DNA of 64,000 bases from Streptococcaceae bacterium (lineage in GTDB: Bacteria; Bacillota; Bacilli; Lactobacillales; Streptococcaceae), in the NCBI GenBank assembly GCA_031269775.1, contig JAISYQ010000014.1, forward strand, positions 62,001 to 126,000, written 5' to 3'. Made by a program: the position numbers and the translations under genes. Position 1 is the first letter of the stretch. The number at the start of each line of letters is the position of its first letter. Of this stretch, positions 1 to 11,072 are shown piece by piece. The notes beneath the pieces were generated by a model. That model saw only the letters and a list, made by a program, of their open reading frames with translations, did not search any database and was not told the DNA's origin.

Positions 1-882
1 GATTCGTTAAATGAAATCAAAAGCAGGATTGCTTCAACGAAAAAAACTAGTCATATTACTAGCGCAATGCAAATGGTTTCAGCTGCTAAATTAACAAAGG
101 CAGAACAATTAAATCGTAATTTTCAAATTTATGCCTCAAAGATTAGGGCAATTGTTACGCATTTAGTTGCTTTTCAGCTTGATAATTCAATGCCAGATGA
201 TAAATTAAATGCAATGCTTGCTAATCGCAAGGTTAAAAAAACTGGTTATATTGTGATTACTTCAGATAAGGGCTTAGTTGGTAGTTATAATAGTTCAATC
301 TTAAAAAGAACAATAGATATGATTGAGCGAGATCATGATTCTTCAGAGGAGTATTTAATTTTGGCAATTGGTGGTGTGGGGGCTGATTTTTTTCGAGCAC
401 GTAAAATGAAAATTGCTTATGAATTAAGAGGAGTAGTAGATCATCCTTTGTTTGATGAAGTTCATAAAATTGTTAGTGAAGCAATTACGATGTATCAAAA
501 GGAGGTTTTTGATAAGTTGTATGTTTGTTATAATCATCACATTAATTCACTGACTGCTCAATTTCGTGTAGAAAAGATGTTGCCAATTAGTGATTTGAAT
601 CTTGAAGAGGTTAAAGCAAACAATATCTCTTACTTGCTAGAACCTTCTAAAGATAAAATTTTAGAAAGTTTGCTCCCGCAGTATGCTGAAAGTTTGATTT
701 TTGGTGCAATTATTGATGCCAAAACAGCTGAGCATGCAGCAGGGATGACAGCAATGAGAACAGCCACAGATAATGCTAAAAATATTATCAATCGGTATAA
801 AGTAATTTATAATCGTGCGCGCCAAGCGGCAATTACGCAAGAAATTACTGAGATTGTAGCAGGTGTTGTGATATTGGAATAG
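1..882 (+). CDS. atpG: ATP synthase F1 gamma subunit (5' partial)
   Basis: This is the gamma (central stalk) subunit, which couples rotation of the c-ring to catalysis in the F1 head on the cytoplasmic face of the membrane. The reading frame is open from base 1 and encodes the family N-terminus ([21 protein letters not shown]), so only the first few codons lie outside the window and the ATG at 67 is internal. The C-terminus holds the conserved [15 protein letters not shown] helix. It is followed 35 bp later by atpD, as in the usual atp operon. Confidence 0.97.
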   Translation, partial: DSLNEIKSRIASTKKTSHITSAMQMVSAAKLTKAEQLNRNFQIYASKIRAIVTHLVAFQLDNSMPDDKLNAMLANRKVKKTGYIVITSDKGLVGSYNSSILKRTIDMIERDHDSSEEYLILAIGGVGADFFRARKMKIAYELRGVVDHPLFDEVHKIVSEAITMYQKEVFDKLYVCYNHHINSLTAQFRVEKMLPISDLNLEEVKANNISYLLEPSKDKILESLLPQYAESLIFGAIIDAKTAEHAAGMTAMRTATDNAKNIINRYKVIYNRARQAAITQEITEIVAGVVILE

Positions 883-902
883 TAAAAATAAATAGGCTCT
901 AA

Positions 903-2327
<1,425 letters not shown>

Positions 2328-2361
2328 GTTTTGTAAATGTGTATAAGGAGAGTTTTTTTTT

Positions 2362-2787
2362 ATGGCAGTAATGACTGTAAATGTAGTGACTCCTGCTGGG
2401 TTAGTTTATACTCATCATTCATTGTTTATTGTTGTTAGGGTTGAAGATGGGGAACTAGGAATTTTACCAAACCATGAAGCATTGATTGCTTCATTAGTTA
2501 TTGATGAGGTAAAGGTTAAGCGAGTAGATTCAGCTGAGCATGTTGATTACATTGCGGTTAATGGTGGAATTATAGAAGTTCAAGATAATTTGGTAACAAT
2601 TGTTGCCGATTCAGCTGAGCGTGATCGTAATATTGATGTAAGCCGTGCTCAGCGTGCTAAAAATCGTGCAGAAAAGATGCTTGAATTATCTAAAACAAAA
2701 CAAGATACTGATCAATTAAAACGTGTAGAAATTGATTTGCATCGTGCGATTAATCGAATAAATGTATCAAAACATTTTAATTTATAA
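2362..2787 (+). CDS. atpC: ATP synthase F1 epsilon subunit
   Basis: This is the epsilon subunit, which binds gamma and inhibits ATP hydrolysis (141 aa). The N-terminal beta-sandwich carries the family pattern V-TP-G-VY and [12 protein letters not shown]. The C-terminal helical hairpin (about 90-141) is rich in Arg, Ala and Lys. A run of T separates the AAGGAGAG site from the ATG. It is the last atp gene, and pgcA follows 43 bp later on the same strand with no evident terminator, so pgcA may be read with the atp operon. Confidence 0.96.
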   Translation: MAVMTVNVVTPAGLVYTHHSLFIVVRVEDGELGILPNHEALIASLVIDEVKVKRVDSAEHVDYIAVNGGIIEVQDNLVTIVADSAERDRNIDVSRAQRAKNRAEKMLELSKTKQDTDQLKRVEIDLHRAINRINVSKHFNL

Positions 2788-2830
2788 GATGATAGATGAA
2801 TCTTTAGTTTGAGAGGAGATTTTTTAGATT

Positions 2831-4552
2831 ATGTCCTGGCAAGATACTTATTTAATTTGGTCTAAAGAGGAAATGCTAGAGAAATCATTAAAAGAAGAAT
2901 TGCTTTTATTACAAGGAAATGAAGAAGCCTTAAAAGAAGCTTTTTATGCACCTCTAGAGTTTGGAACAGCTGGAATGCGCGGCATTTTAGGTGTTGGAAT
3001 TAATCGAATGAATATTTATACAGTACGTCAGGCTACAGAAGGGTTAGTGCGCTTGCTTGATGCTAAGGGTGATAAGAAAAAACGAGGGGTAGTAATTGCG
3101 TATGATTCTCGTCATTTTTCTGCAGAATTTGCAGGACAAGCAGCAAAAGTTTTAGCAAATCATAATATTCCTTCGTTTGTTTTTGAAAGTTTACGTCCAA
3201 CACCAGAGTTATCTTTTGCAGTTCGAGAACTTAAAGCTTTAGCTGGAATAATGATTACGGCTTCTCATAATCCAGCCCAATATAATGGCTATAAGGTTTA
3301 CGGGGAAAATGGTGGACAAATGTCGCCATATGACGCTAATATTTTAACAGAATATGTGTTGGCAATTGAAAATCCATTAATGATTAAAGTAGCTGATGAG
3401 AAGCAAGCTCAAAGAAAAGGTTTGATTAAAATTGTAGGTGAAGATCTTGATAATAAATATCTTGAATTGATAAAAGAAGTAACTTTAAATCAAGAACTGA
3501 TTAATGAAGTTGGTAAAGATTTAAAGTTAGTTTACACACCTCTTCATGGGGCTGGGGAGAAGATAGCTTGGCGTGCTTTAATGCAAGCTGGTTTTACTGC
3601 AGTTTCAGTAGTTAAGGAGCAGGCAGTTCCTGATAAAAATTTTTCAACGCTGAAAGTTCCCAATCCAGAAGAGGAATCAGCGTTTGAATTAGCGATTAAA
3701 TTAGGTAAAAAAGTAGGTGCTGATATTTTAATAGCAACAGATCCTGATGCTGATCGTTTGGGTGTTGCTGTATGTATGCCAAATGGATTTTATCAAGTAC
3801 TTACGGGTAATCAAATTGCTGCTCTTCTTGCTAAATACCTTTTGGAAACTCATAAGCAAAAAGGAACATTGCACAAAAATGCAGCCATTTTAAAATCAAT
3901 TGTTTCTTCAGAGTTAGTAACAAAGATTGCCAAGTCTTATAATGTGGCTGTGTTTAATGTTTTAACTGGTTTTAAATTTATTGCGGAAAAAATTCAAGAG
4001 TTTGAAAATGCGAACTCGTATGAATATTTATTTGGTTTTGAAGAGTCTTATGGTTATTTAGTAAAGCCCTTTGTACGTGATAAGGATGCGATTCAAGCAT
4101 TATTATTAACGGCAGAAGTAGCTGCTTTTTATAAAAAACAAGGTAAGAGTTTATATGATGGATTGCAGGATATTTTTAAGGAATATGGCTATTATTTTGA
4201 AAAGACGATTTCAATTACGATGGATGGTATTGGTGGAGTAAAAAAAATCAAAGAGTTGATGGAAAAATTTCGCAATGAAGCTTTTAATGTTTTTGATGAG
4301 ATTGTTATATCTGTAATAGAGGATTATAAAACGCAAACGGCAATAACAAGCAAGAAGGAAATAACTAAGCTTGTAACTTCACCTTCAAATGTATTGAAAT
4401 ATCTTTTAGAAGATGCTTCATGGATTGCTGTTCGTCCTTCAGGAACAGAGCCAAAAGTTAAATTTTATTTAGCGACTTCAGCAAATAATGAAAAAAAAGC
4501 ACAAGCCAAAATAGATAAATTAGAAAAGGAAATTCGAAAAGTGCTAAATTAA
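2831..4552 (+). CDS. pgcA: alpha-phosphoglucomutase / phosphomannomutase
   Basis: This enzyme interconverts glucose 1-phosphate and glucose 6-phosphate and feeds UDP-glucose for envelope glycans. The 573-aa length fits the long PgcA form of Firmicutes. The phosphoserine loop TASHNP is at residues 143-148 (Ser145), the magnesium loop DPDADR at 304-309, and the phosphate-binding loop RPSGTEPK near the C-terminus. GGAGAT 14 nt upstream of the ATG is the likely ribosome binding site, with rather long spacing. The family and length distinguish it from glmM (about 450 aa). Confidence 0.95.
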   Translation: MSWQDTYLIWSKEEMLEKSLKEELLLLQGNEEALKEAFYAPLEFGTAGMRGILGVGINRMNIYTVRQATEGLVRLLDAKGDKKKRGVVIAYDSRHFSAEFAGQAAKVLANHNIPSFVFESLRPTPELSFAVRELKALAGIMITASHNPAQYNGYKVYGENGGQMSPYDANILTEYVLAIENPLMIKVADEKQAQRKGLIKIVGEDLDNKYLELIKEVTLNQELINEVGKDLKLVYTPLHGAGEKIAWRALMQAGFTAVSVVKEQAVPDKNFSTLKVPNPEEESAFELAIKLGKKVGADILIATDPDADRLGVAVCMPNGFYQVLTGNQIAALLAKYLLETHKQKGTLHKNAAILKSIVSSELVTKIAKSYNVAVFNVLTGFKFIAEKIQEFENANSYEYLFGFEESYGYLVKPFVRDKDAIQALLLTAEVAAFYKKQGKSLYDGLQDIFKEYGYYFEKTISITMDGIGGVKKIKELMEKFRNEAFNVFDEIVISVIEDYKTQTAITSKKEITKLVTSPSNVLKYLLEDASWIAVRPSGTEPKVKFYLATSANNEKKAQAKIDKLEKEIRKVLN

Positions 4553-4682
4553 ACGATAATTGCTTTGATTAGTATTTTTTTGCTATCTTGCGCTTTTTTA
4601 TTCCCATGAACTATTTTTTCACATTCATTTGTAAAACAAAATTAATAAGGAAGCAAAAATTGCTTTGTGTAAAGGAATTTGG

Positions 4683-4727
4683 CGTACGCACGTACGTATT
4701 GCAAGTCATAAAAAAAAAAATTATACT
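4683..4727 (+). promoter_or_regulatory. Promoter for acoAB with paired CGTACG sites
   Basis: The 321-bp gap between pgcA and acoA contains a strong sigma-A-type promoter: TTGCAA (4699-4704), a 17-bp spacer, and TATACT (4722-4727). Directly upstream lie two CGTACG palindromes (4683-4688 and 4691-4696), 8 bp apart, which stand out in this AT-rich gap and could be an operator. The predicted transcript would have a leader of about 140 nt before acoA. I see no convincing gene in 4553-4873; the 80-codon ORF there is lysine- and asparagine-rich without family resemblance. Confidence 0.55.
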
Positions 4728-4873
4728 GTGCATAAGCATTAGCTTTAAAAATTTAAGAAAGGAAAATAAAAGTTTAATTATAAATAGTTTCAAGAAGTTG
4801 TTATTAAATTTTGAATTTGTAATTGTTTAAAATTTTTAATAATAGCTTTTAATAAAGAGAAGGAGTCAATTCT

Positions 4874-5854
4874 GTGAAACAAGAGAAGGCTATATGTTGC
4901 TTAACTCAGATGTGGCGAATTCGATTATTTGAAAAAAAATTACAAAATTTATATCAAGAAGGAAAAATTCATGGCACAATTCATTCATGTGTTGGACAGG
5001 AGGCAGTTGCCGTAGGGGTAGCAAATGCATTGCATGCAAGGGATTTGATGACTTCGACCCACCGTAATCATGGGCATTTTATTGCTAAGGGAATGTCTAT
5101 TTATGGGATGTTGGCGGAGATTCTTGGTAGAAAGACAGGTTTAAATCATGGTAAAGGAGGCAGTATGCACCTTTTTGATATGAAAATTGGTGCACTTGGT
5201 TCTAATGGAATTGTCGGTGGTGGATTTCCAATTGCAACAGGAGCTGCGTTAGCTAGTGTTATGCAAAAAACGAAAAAAGTTGTTGTGTGTTTTGCAGGAG
5301 ATGGTGCAGTCAATCAAGGAAGTTTTCATGAAGCGGCAAATATTGCTTCCATTTGGCATTTGCCTGTTATTTTTGTAGTGGAAAATAATCGCTATGCAAT
5401 GAGCAGTGATATCGAAAAAATGGTAAATATTGATCAATTATCAAAACGAGCTGAAAGTTATGGAATTAAAGGAATTACAATAGATGGTAATGATTTAGAA
5501 TTGGTAGAAGAAACTTTAAAGGATGCTGTTAATTGGGCACGTGAAGGTTTTGGGCCAATGTTAATTGAAGCTATGACTTATCGTCAAGCCGGTCACTCAA
5601 AATCAGATGAAGAGCTGTATCGTCATAAAGAAGAGTGTGAACGCTGGAAGAGGGAAAATGATCCTCTTATTCGCTTTGAACAAAAGATGATCGATGAAGG
5701 TTGCCTATCAACAGAAGAAATAAAATGCATTCAAGAAGAGCAAGTTTTGGAATTAGAAACTGTATTTGCTTATGTTCAAAAGGATGATGCCCCTTCGTTA
5801 GATAAGCTATGTGCTAATGTTTATGCGGGAAGAGTAGGTGAGTTATTTGATTGA
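4874..5854 (+). CDS. acoA: Thiamine-diphosphate dehydrogenase E1 alpha (acetoin/pyruvate dehydrogenase type)
   Basis: This is the alpha subunit of a ThDP-dependent E1 that decarboxylates acetoin or a 2-oxo acid. Residues 142-172 form the ThDP/magnesium motif, starting GDGAVNQG and ending VVENN. The phosphorylation-loop-like segments STHRNHGH (61-68) and HGKGGSMHLF (92-101) match the AcoA/PdhA family. Length is 326 aa. Translation starts at GTG with AGAAGGAGTC upstream. acoB overlaps its end by 17 bp. The AcoA-like short form is favoured over PdhA by overall sequence, but substrate cannot be fixed from sequence alone. Confidence 0.85.
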   Translation: MKQEKAICCLTQMWRIRLFEKKLQNLYQEGKIHGTIHSCVGQEAVAVGVANALHARDLMTSTHRNHGHFIAKGMSIYGMLAEILGRKTGLNHGKGGSMHLFDMKIGALGSNGIVGGGFPIATGAALASVMQKTKKVVVCFAGDGAVNQGSFHEAANIASIWHLPVIFVVENNRYAMSSDIEKMVNIDQLSKRAESYGIKGITIDGNDLELVEETLKDAVNWAREGFGPMLIEAMTYRQAGHSKSDEELYRHKEECERWKRENDPLIRFEQKMIDEGCLSTEEIKCIQEEQVLELETVFAYVQKDDAPSLDKLCANVYAGRVGELFD

Positions 5855-6869
5855 AAAAACTTATCGTAAAGCTCTAAATGAAGCGCTAACTCAAGCGATG
5901 CGTGCCAATGATAAAGTTTACTTAATTGGAGAGGATATTGGCGTTTATGGTGGAGGTTTTGGTGTAACACATGGTTTACTAGAAGAATTTGGTTCTGAGC
6001 GTGTGCGTGAAACACCGATTTCTGAGAGTGCAATTGCTGGGGTTTGTGTAGGTTCTGCTATGATGGGTATGCGTCCAATTATGGAACTGCATTTTAGTGA
6101 TTTTATTACGATTGCGATGGATCAAATTGTCAATCAAGCAGCCAAGATGCATTATATGAATAATGGCAATGTCACAGTACCGATGGTTATCCGTGCACCT
6201 TTTGGAATAGGCACAGGTGCTGGGGCTCAGCATTCGCAAAGTTTAGAAAGTTGGTTTACTCATATTCCAGGACTTGTAGTGATTGAGCCATCTAATGCTT
6301 ATGATGCTAAAGGATTATTGTTCTCAGCTATTAAAGATGAAAACCCTGTTGTTTTTTTTGAACATAAAATGTTGTATGAAAAGGCAATGGAAGTTCCAGA
6401 TGAGAAATATTTATTACCGATAGGGGTAGCTGATATCAAGCGTGTTGGTAGTGACGTCACAATTATTGCTACGGCTCAGATGGTAAATTATTCATTGCTA
6501 GCTGCAAAAAGATTAGCTCTTCAAGGCATTTCTGTTGAGGTTGTTGATCCAAGAACCTTGGTGCCGTTAGATAAAAAGACTTTGATTAATTCTGTTAGTA
6601 AAACAGGACGGGTCTTAATTGTTACAGAAGAGGTAAAAGTAAGTGGTTTTGGTGCAGAAATTACGGCGATGCTTGCTGAGTCTTTGGCATTTAATTCATT
6701 AAAGACGTCAATTAAACGAATAGGTGCGGCGTTTACCCCAACTCCTGTAGCAGAAATTCTTGAAAAAACAAGCATTCCACAAATTTTAGATATTGTATTG
6801 GCTGTAGAGCAGTTGATGAAAGATACGAAGTACCTTACAAGGAAACGATATTTTACTAGAGCTTTTTAA
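5838..6869 (+). CDS. acoB: Thiamine-diphosphate dehydrogenase E1 beta (acetoin/pyruvate dehydrogenase type)
   Basis: This is the beta subunit that completes the E1 heterotetramer with the preceding alpha subunit (343 aa). Recognisable segments are GEDIGVYGG near residue 31, ETPISE near 56, and the C-terminal transketolase domain with DPRTLVPLD and a conserved TVxEE-like strand (VTEEVKVSGFG). GTG 5838 is used here; TTG 5847 is a good alternative because AGGTGA lies 5 nt before it. No E2 or E3 gene follows; rpoE begins 17 bp after the stop. Confidence 0.86.
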   Translation: MSYLIEKTYRKALNEALTQAMRANDKVYLIGEDIGVYGGGFGVTHGLLEEFGSERVRETPISESAIAGVCVGSAMMGMRPIMELHFSDFITIAMDQIVNQAAKMHYMNNGNVTVPMVIRAPFGIGTGAGAQHSQSLESWFTHIPGLVVIEPSNAYDAKGLLFSAIKDENPVVFFEHKMLYEKAMEVPDEKYLLPIGVADIKRVGSDVTIIATAQMVNYSLLAAKRLALQGISVEVVDPRTLVPLDKKTLINSVSKTGRVLIVTEEVKVSGFGAEITAMLAESLAFNSLKTSIKRIGAAFTPTPVAEILEKTSIPQILDIVLAVEQLMKDTKYLTRKRYFTRAF

Positions 6870-6886
6870 AGGAGGATTAAGAAAGA

Positions 6887-7390
6887 TTGGAACTTAATGT
6901 TTTTAAAAAGCAAAAGCGTGAAGAGTTATCAATGATTGAAGTAGCTTATGCTTTGTTGGAGCAAAAAAATGAAGTTATGGAATTTGCTGAATTGGTAAAT
7001 AAAATTCAAGATTATTTGGTAAAATCAGATATTGAAATTCGCAAACAATTGCCTCAATTTTATACAGATTTAAATATTGATGGTCGTTTTATTTTTCTTG
7101 GTGAAAATCGTGTGGGTTTGCGGTCTTGGTATGCAATTGATGAAATCGATGAAGAGTTAACTAATGTATTAGACGATGATGAAAGAACTACTCTACGTAA
7201 GAAAAAAAATCGTGTAAATGCCTTTGCTAATCTTGATGATGAAAATGCAATTGATTGGAACAATGATGACTCTGAAGATGAAAACTTTAGCGATGATCTT
7301 GATGATGATTTATCCATTGATGATGAAGACGATGACGAGGATAAAGTTGGTGCATATGATAGTGAAGTAAATCTTAATAAAAAAGATTAA
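6887..7390 (+). CDS. rpoE: RNA polymerase delta subunit
   Basis: Delta is a Firmicutes-specific RNA polymerase subunit that promotes recycling and promoter selectivity. The 167-aa protein has the folded N-terminal HARE-HTH domain (about 1-90, with MIEVAYALL and [11 protein letters not shown]) and a long Asp/Glu-rich disordered tail (about 90-160). The start is TTG with a strong AAAGGAGGA site. It usually precedes pyrG, as it does here. Confidence 0.95.
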   Translation: MELNVFKKQKREELSMIEVAYALLEQKNEVMEFAELVNKIQDYLVKSDIEIRKQLPQFYTDLNIDGRFIFLGENRVGLRSWYAIDEIDEELTNVLDDDERTTLRKKKNRVNAFANLDDENAIDWNNDDSEDENFSDDLDDDLSIDDEDDDEDKVGAYDSEVNLNKKD

Positions 7391-7392
7391 AT

Positions 7393-7482
7393 TTGAAGTT
7401 TTTTATGTACCTTTTGATTATATCTCTCTGTTCATGTTGAGCAGGGAAGTTTTTGCTTAGAGAATCGTTAACAGACTCTAAG
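7393..7482 (+). promoter_or_regulatory. Candidate pyrG promoter and leader stem-loop
   Basis: Downstream of rpoE a modest promoter can be drawn: TTGAAG (7393-7398), 17 bp, GATTAT (7416-7421). The leader holds a perfect 7-bp inverted repeat CTTAGAG/CTCTAAG (7456-7462 and 7476-7482). In other Firmicutes pyrG is controlled by leader attenuation. Here the stem is not followed by a T-run and no GGGC start is evident, so that mechanism is not demonstrated. Confidence 0.3.
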
Positions 7483-7507
7483 GTATGAAAGTATCTAAGG
7501 AGATGGT

Positions 7508-9115
7508 ATGATAAAGTATATTTTTGTGACTGGTGGGGTCGTTTCGTCAATTGGTAAGGGCATAGTTGCAGCTTCACTGGGACGTTTGTTAAAAAATCGT
7601 GGATTAAAAGTAACACTGCAAAAATTTGATCCATATATTAATGTAGATCCAGGGACAATGAGCCCTTATCAGCATGGGGAAGTGTTTGTAACTGATGATG
7701 GAGCAGAGACGGATCTAGATTTAGGGCATTATGAGCGATTTATTGATATTAATTTAAATAAATATTCAAATGTTACAACAGGAGAAGTTTATTCAGAAGT
7801 TTTGCAAAAAGAGCGTAAAGGTGAATACTTAGGTGCAACAGTACAAGTGATTCCACATATCACCAATGCGTTGAAAGAAAAAATTATGCGTGCGGCTACA
7901 ACAACTGATTCTGATGTCATTATTACTGAGGTTGGTGGAACAGTTGGAGATATTGAATCTTTACCATTTTTAGAAGCACTTAGACAAATGAAATCAGAAG
8001 TTGGTAGTGATAATGTAATGTATATTCATACAACCTTACTTCCGTATTTAAAAGCAGCAGCAGAGATGAAAACAAAACCAACTCAACACTCAGTTAAAGA
8101 GTTGCGAGGTCTTGGAATTCAGCCAAATATGTTAGTGATTCGCACAGAAAAGCCTGTATCATGTGGAGTTAAAAATAAGTTAGCGCAGTTTTGTGATGTA
8201 GCGCCAGAAGCTGTGATTGAGTCCCTTGATGTGGAGCATTTATATCAAATTCCTTTGAATTTACAGGCACAGAAAATGGATCAAACGGTTTGTGATCATC
8301 TGAAAATAGATGCTAAAGCAGCTGATATGACAAAATGGGCAGCCATGGTTAGAAAGGTAATGAATCTTAAAAAGAGAACAAAGATTGCTTTGGTTGGGAA
8401 GTATGTTGAGCTGCCTGATGCGTATCTTTCAGTGGTGGAAGCTTTAAAGCATGCTGGATATGCTTATGATACGGATATTGATTTACTTTGGATTAATTCG
8501 GTAAAACTGACACGTGAAAACGCCCCCTTTTTGTTAAAAGAAGCAGATGGAATCATTGTTCCTGGAGGTTTTGGGCCTAGAGGAATTAAGGGTAAGATTG
8601 AGGCGATTCGTTATGCTCGAGAAGAAAATGTTTCGTTTCTTGGTATTTGCTTAGGTATGCAGCTTGCAACCGTAGAATTTGCACGTAATGTGGCAGGGTT
8701 TAAAGGCGCTAATTCAACAGAGCTTGATCCCAATACGCTTCATAATGTGATTGATATTATGGAAGATCAAAAAAATATCGAAAATATGGGTGGAACACTT
8801 CGTTTAGGACTTTATCCTGCGAAATTAAAACGCGAAACAATTGCGGCTTGCGCTTATGATAATGAGGAAGTGGTGCAAAAACGTCATCGTCATCGTTATG
8901 AATTTAATAATCGATATCGTAGAGAATTTGAAAAATTAGGATTGGTATTTTCAGGTATATCTCCAGATAATCGTTTGGTTGAAATTGTTGAATTACCTGA
9001 TAAAAAATTCTTTGTCGCCTGTCAATACCATCCTGAGCTGACAAGTCGGCCAAATCGGCCAGAAGGTCTTTATAAAGCTTTTATTGGATCAGCATTGACT
9101 GATTTAATTGATTAA
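7508..9115 (+). CDS. pyrG: CTP synthase
   Basis: This enzyme makes CTP from UTP with glutamine as nitrogen donor (535 aa, full length). The synthetase domain begins with the P-loop-like [13 protein letters not shown] and contains [15 protein letters not shown]. The class-I glutamine amidotransferase domain has the oxyanion segment GGFG and nucleophile motif GICLGMQ near residue 380, plus the catalytic YHPE near the C-terminus. AAGGAGATGGT precedes the ATG. Confidence 0.98.
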   Translation: MIKYIFVTGGVVSSIGKGIVAASLGRLLKNRGLKVTLQKFDPYINVDPGTMSPYQHGEVFVTDDGAETDLDLGHYERFIDINLNKYSNVTTGEVYSEVLQKERKGEYLGATVQVIPHITNALKEKIMRAATTTDSDVIITEVGGTVGDIESLPFLEALRQMKSEVGSDNVMYIHTTLLPYLKAAAEMKTKPTQHSVKELRGLGIQPNMLVIRTEKPVSCGVKNKLAQFCDVAPEAVIESLDVEHLYQIPLNLQAQKMDQTVCDHLKIDAKAADMTKWAAMVRKVMNLKKRTKIALVGKYVELPDAYLSVVEALKHAGYAYDTDIDLLWINSVKLTRENAPFLLKEADGIIVPGGFGPRGIKGKIEAIRYAREENVSFLGICLGMQLATVEFARNVAGFKGANSTELDPNTLHNVIDIMEDQKNIENMGGTLRLGLYPAKLKRETIAACAYDNEEVVQKRHRHRYEFNNRYRREFEKLGLVFSGISPDNRLVEIVELPDKKFFVACQYHPELTSRPNRPEGLYKAFIGSALTDLID

Positions 9116-9140
9116 TTTTCTACATATGTGATATTAATTT

Positions 9141-11015
9141 TTATGTTAATTGATTATCTTCGACATTACCAAAAGCTACATGAGAATCTTGGATACGTTT
9201 AAACATTTTTTCCATATCTATCTTGCTAAAATGGCTTAAAACAGGACGTCCATGAGGGCAGTTGAAAGGATTTTGGCATTTTGCTAAGTCTGTAATCAAT
9301 ACTCTTGCTTCAACATTTGATAAATGATGATTTGCTTTAATGGAACGTTTACAGCTCATCATAATGGCTATTTTTTTTCGAAATTCTTTAATTTTTACTG
9401 TACCCTTAAGTAAAAGAATATCAATTATTTCACGAATAATTACTTCTTCTTGACCTTGAGTTAGCCACGTAGGATGCCTTCTTAAGACAAAAGAATTTTC
9501 TCCGTAACTTTCTAAAAAGATGCCTGCTTGTTTTAATAATTCCTCTTTTTCTTTGATCACTAATCGGTCATTTAATGGATAGTCAAGAATAATAGGAATT
9601 AACATTTCTTGTAAATCTTCGCTAACCTTCGCAAGCTCTTTACGGTAATATTCATATTTTACTCGCTCTTGTGCTGCATGTTGATCAATAATATATAAAC
9701 CTTTTTCATTTTGCGCAAAAAGATAAGTTCCATGCATTTGCCCAAAGTACTCTAATGTAGGAAATTGTTTGTTTTGGATCATTGTTTTAGTTTCTTCAGC
9801 TTGTATTGTAGGATTTTTATCTTTTAAATCTGTTGAGAACTTACCACTTTTTTTATCATAAATTAACTGCTCATCTGTTTCTTCTACATAGTTTGCTGAT
9901 AAATTTTTTTCGCGTAAATAATTTGCATAGTCGATGGAATTTAATAAAGATACTTGTTCTGCGTTATTTTTTATTAAAGATTTCTCTTTTCTTTGAAATG
10001 ATAAATTTTTTATCGCTTCGGGAATTAGCTGTTCATTAGCTAGCGTTTCTTGAATCGTTTTTGTAATAAGTGCCATTAGTTCTTTTTCTTTTGAAAGGCG
10101 CACTTCTAACTTGGTTGGATGCACATTGACATCAACTAATAGTGGATCTGTTGTAATTTTTAAAACAACAATTGGAAACCAGCCCACCATTAATTTTGAT
10201 CCGTAACCTGCAATAATTGCGTGATTTAATCGAAAATTTTTAATATAGCGTCCATTAATGATAATAGAAATATATTTTTTACTTTTACGATTTAACTCCG
10301 GTAGAGAAATATATCCTGATAATTTTGCATCTAAATTAGCAGCATTTAACGGAATCATTTTTTTGGCATTATTCACTCCATACACTCCAGCCAACGCCAT
10401 TTTTAGATCTCCATTACCAGTAGTGTGGATCATTTGATGAGCATCATGAGTAAAATGAAAAGCAATTTGCGGATAACTAAGAGCTAAACGATGGATAATA
10501 TCACTAATTACGGCAAGCTCTGCTTGCAAAGAACGAATATATTTTAATCTAGCAGGAGTATTATAAAATAGGTTGGAAACGGTAATTTTACTTCCTTTAC
10601 GTAAAGGAGCTGAAGTGTTTTTAAGTACTTTGCCACCTTTTAAAATGACCAAACTACCACTTTTTTCTGTTTCAACTGCTGTTTCTAATTGAATTTCAGA
10701 AACTGAAGCAATCGAAGGTAGAGCTTCACCGCGAAATCCAAGTGTGCGAATGCGAAAAAGATCATCGCGATGATGAATCTTACTGGTTGTATGCTTTTTA
10801 AAGGCTATTAAAACCTCATCTTTTTTAATTCCTTCTCCATTATCCGCAATTTCAATTTTTTTCATACCAGCTTCTTCTAAGCTAATTTCAATTTGTGTGC
10901 TTTTTGCATCAATAGCGTTTTCCAGTAATTCTTTTACCACTGAAGCAGCTCGTTCAATAACTTCGCCTGCAGCAATTTGATTTGCCAGCTGTTCACTTAA
11001 TTCTTGTATTCTCAC
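9141..11015 (-). CDS. mutL: DNA mismatch repair endonuclease MutL
   Basis: MutL links mismatch recognition by MutS to strand cleavage. The N-terminal GHKL ATPase shows QIAAGEVIERAASVVKELLENAIDA, NGEGI and GFRGEALPSI within the first 110 residues. The C-terminal domain carries the endonuclease signature DQHAAQERVKYE and the later CKRSIKA and CPHGRP motifs, so this is the nuclease-competent form (624 aa). mutS, the usual upstream neighbour, is not in this window; a KtrB gene lies upstream instead. Confidence 0.95.
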   Translation of the reverse strand: MRIQELSEQLANQIAAGEVIERAASVVKELLENAIDAKSTQIEISLEEAGMKKIEIADNGEGIKKDEVLIAFKKHTTSKIHHRDDLFRIRTLGFRGEALPSIASVSEIQLETAVETEKSGSLVILKGGKVLKNTSAPLRKGSKITVSNLFYNTPARLKYIRSLQAELAVISDIIHRLALSYPQIAFHFTHDAHQMIHTTGNGDLKMALAGVYGVNNAKKMIPLNAANLDAKLSGYISLPELNRKSKKYISIIINGRYIKNFRLNHAIIAGYGSKLMVGWFPIVVLKITTDPLLVDVNVHPTKLEVRLSKEKELMALITKTIQETLANEQLIPEAIKNLSFQRKEKSLIKNNAEQVSLLNSIDYANYLREKNLSANYVEETDEQLIYDKKSGKFSTDLKDKNPTIQAEETKTMIQNKQFPTLEYFGQMHGTYLFAQNEKGLYIIDQHAAQERVKYEYYRKELAKVSEDLQEMLIPIILDYPLNDRLVIKEKEELLKQAGIFLESYGENSFVLRRHPTWLTQGQEEVIIREIIDILLLKGTVKIKEFRKKIAIMMSCKRSIKANHHLSNVEARVLITDLAKCQNPFNCPHGRPVLSHFSKIDMEKMFKRIQDSHVAFGNVEDNQLT

Positions 11016-11072
11016 AAAATTTCTCCAATTCTGTTTTTGTTTAATTATAACAAAATCGGAAAATGCTCTTTC

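Noticed and set aside
4588-4830. 80-codon ORF between pgcA and acoA
   Set aside because: It overlaps the acoA promoter, lacks a ribosome binding site at its start and has only AT-driven composition.
7456-7482. pyrG leader hairpin as a classical CTP attenuator
   Set aside because: There is no T-run after the stem and no GGGC transcript start, so only an uncharacterised stem-loop is reported.
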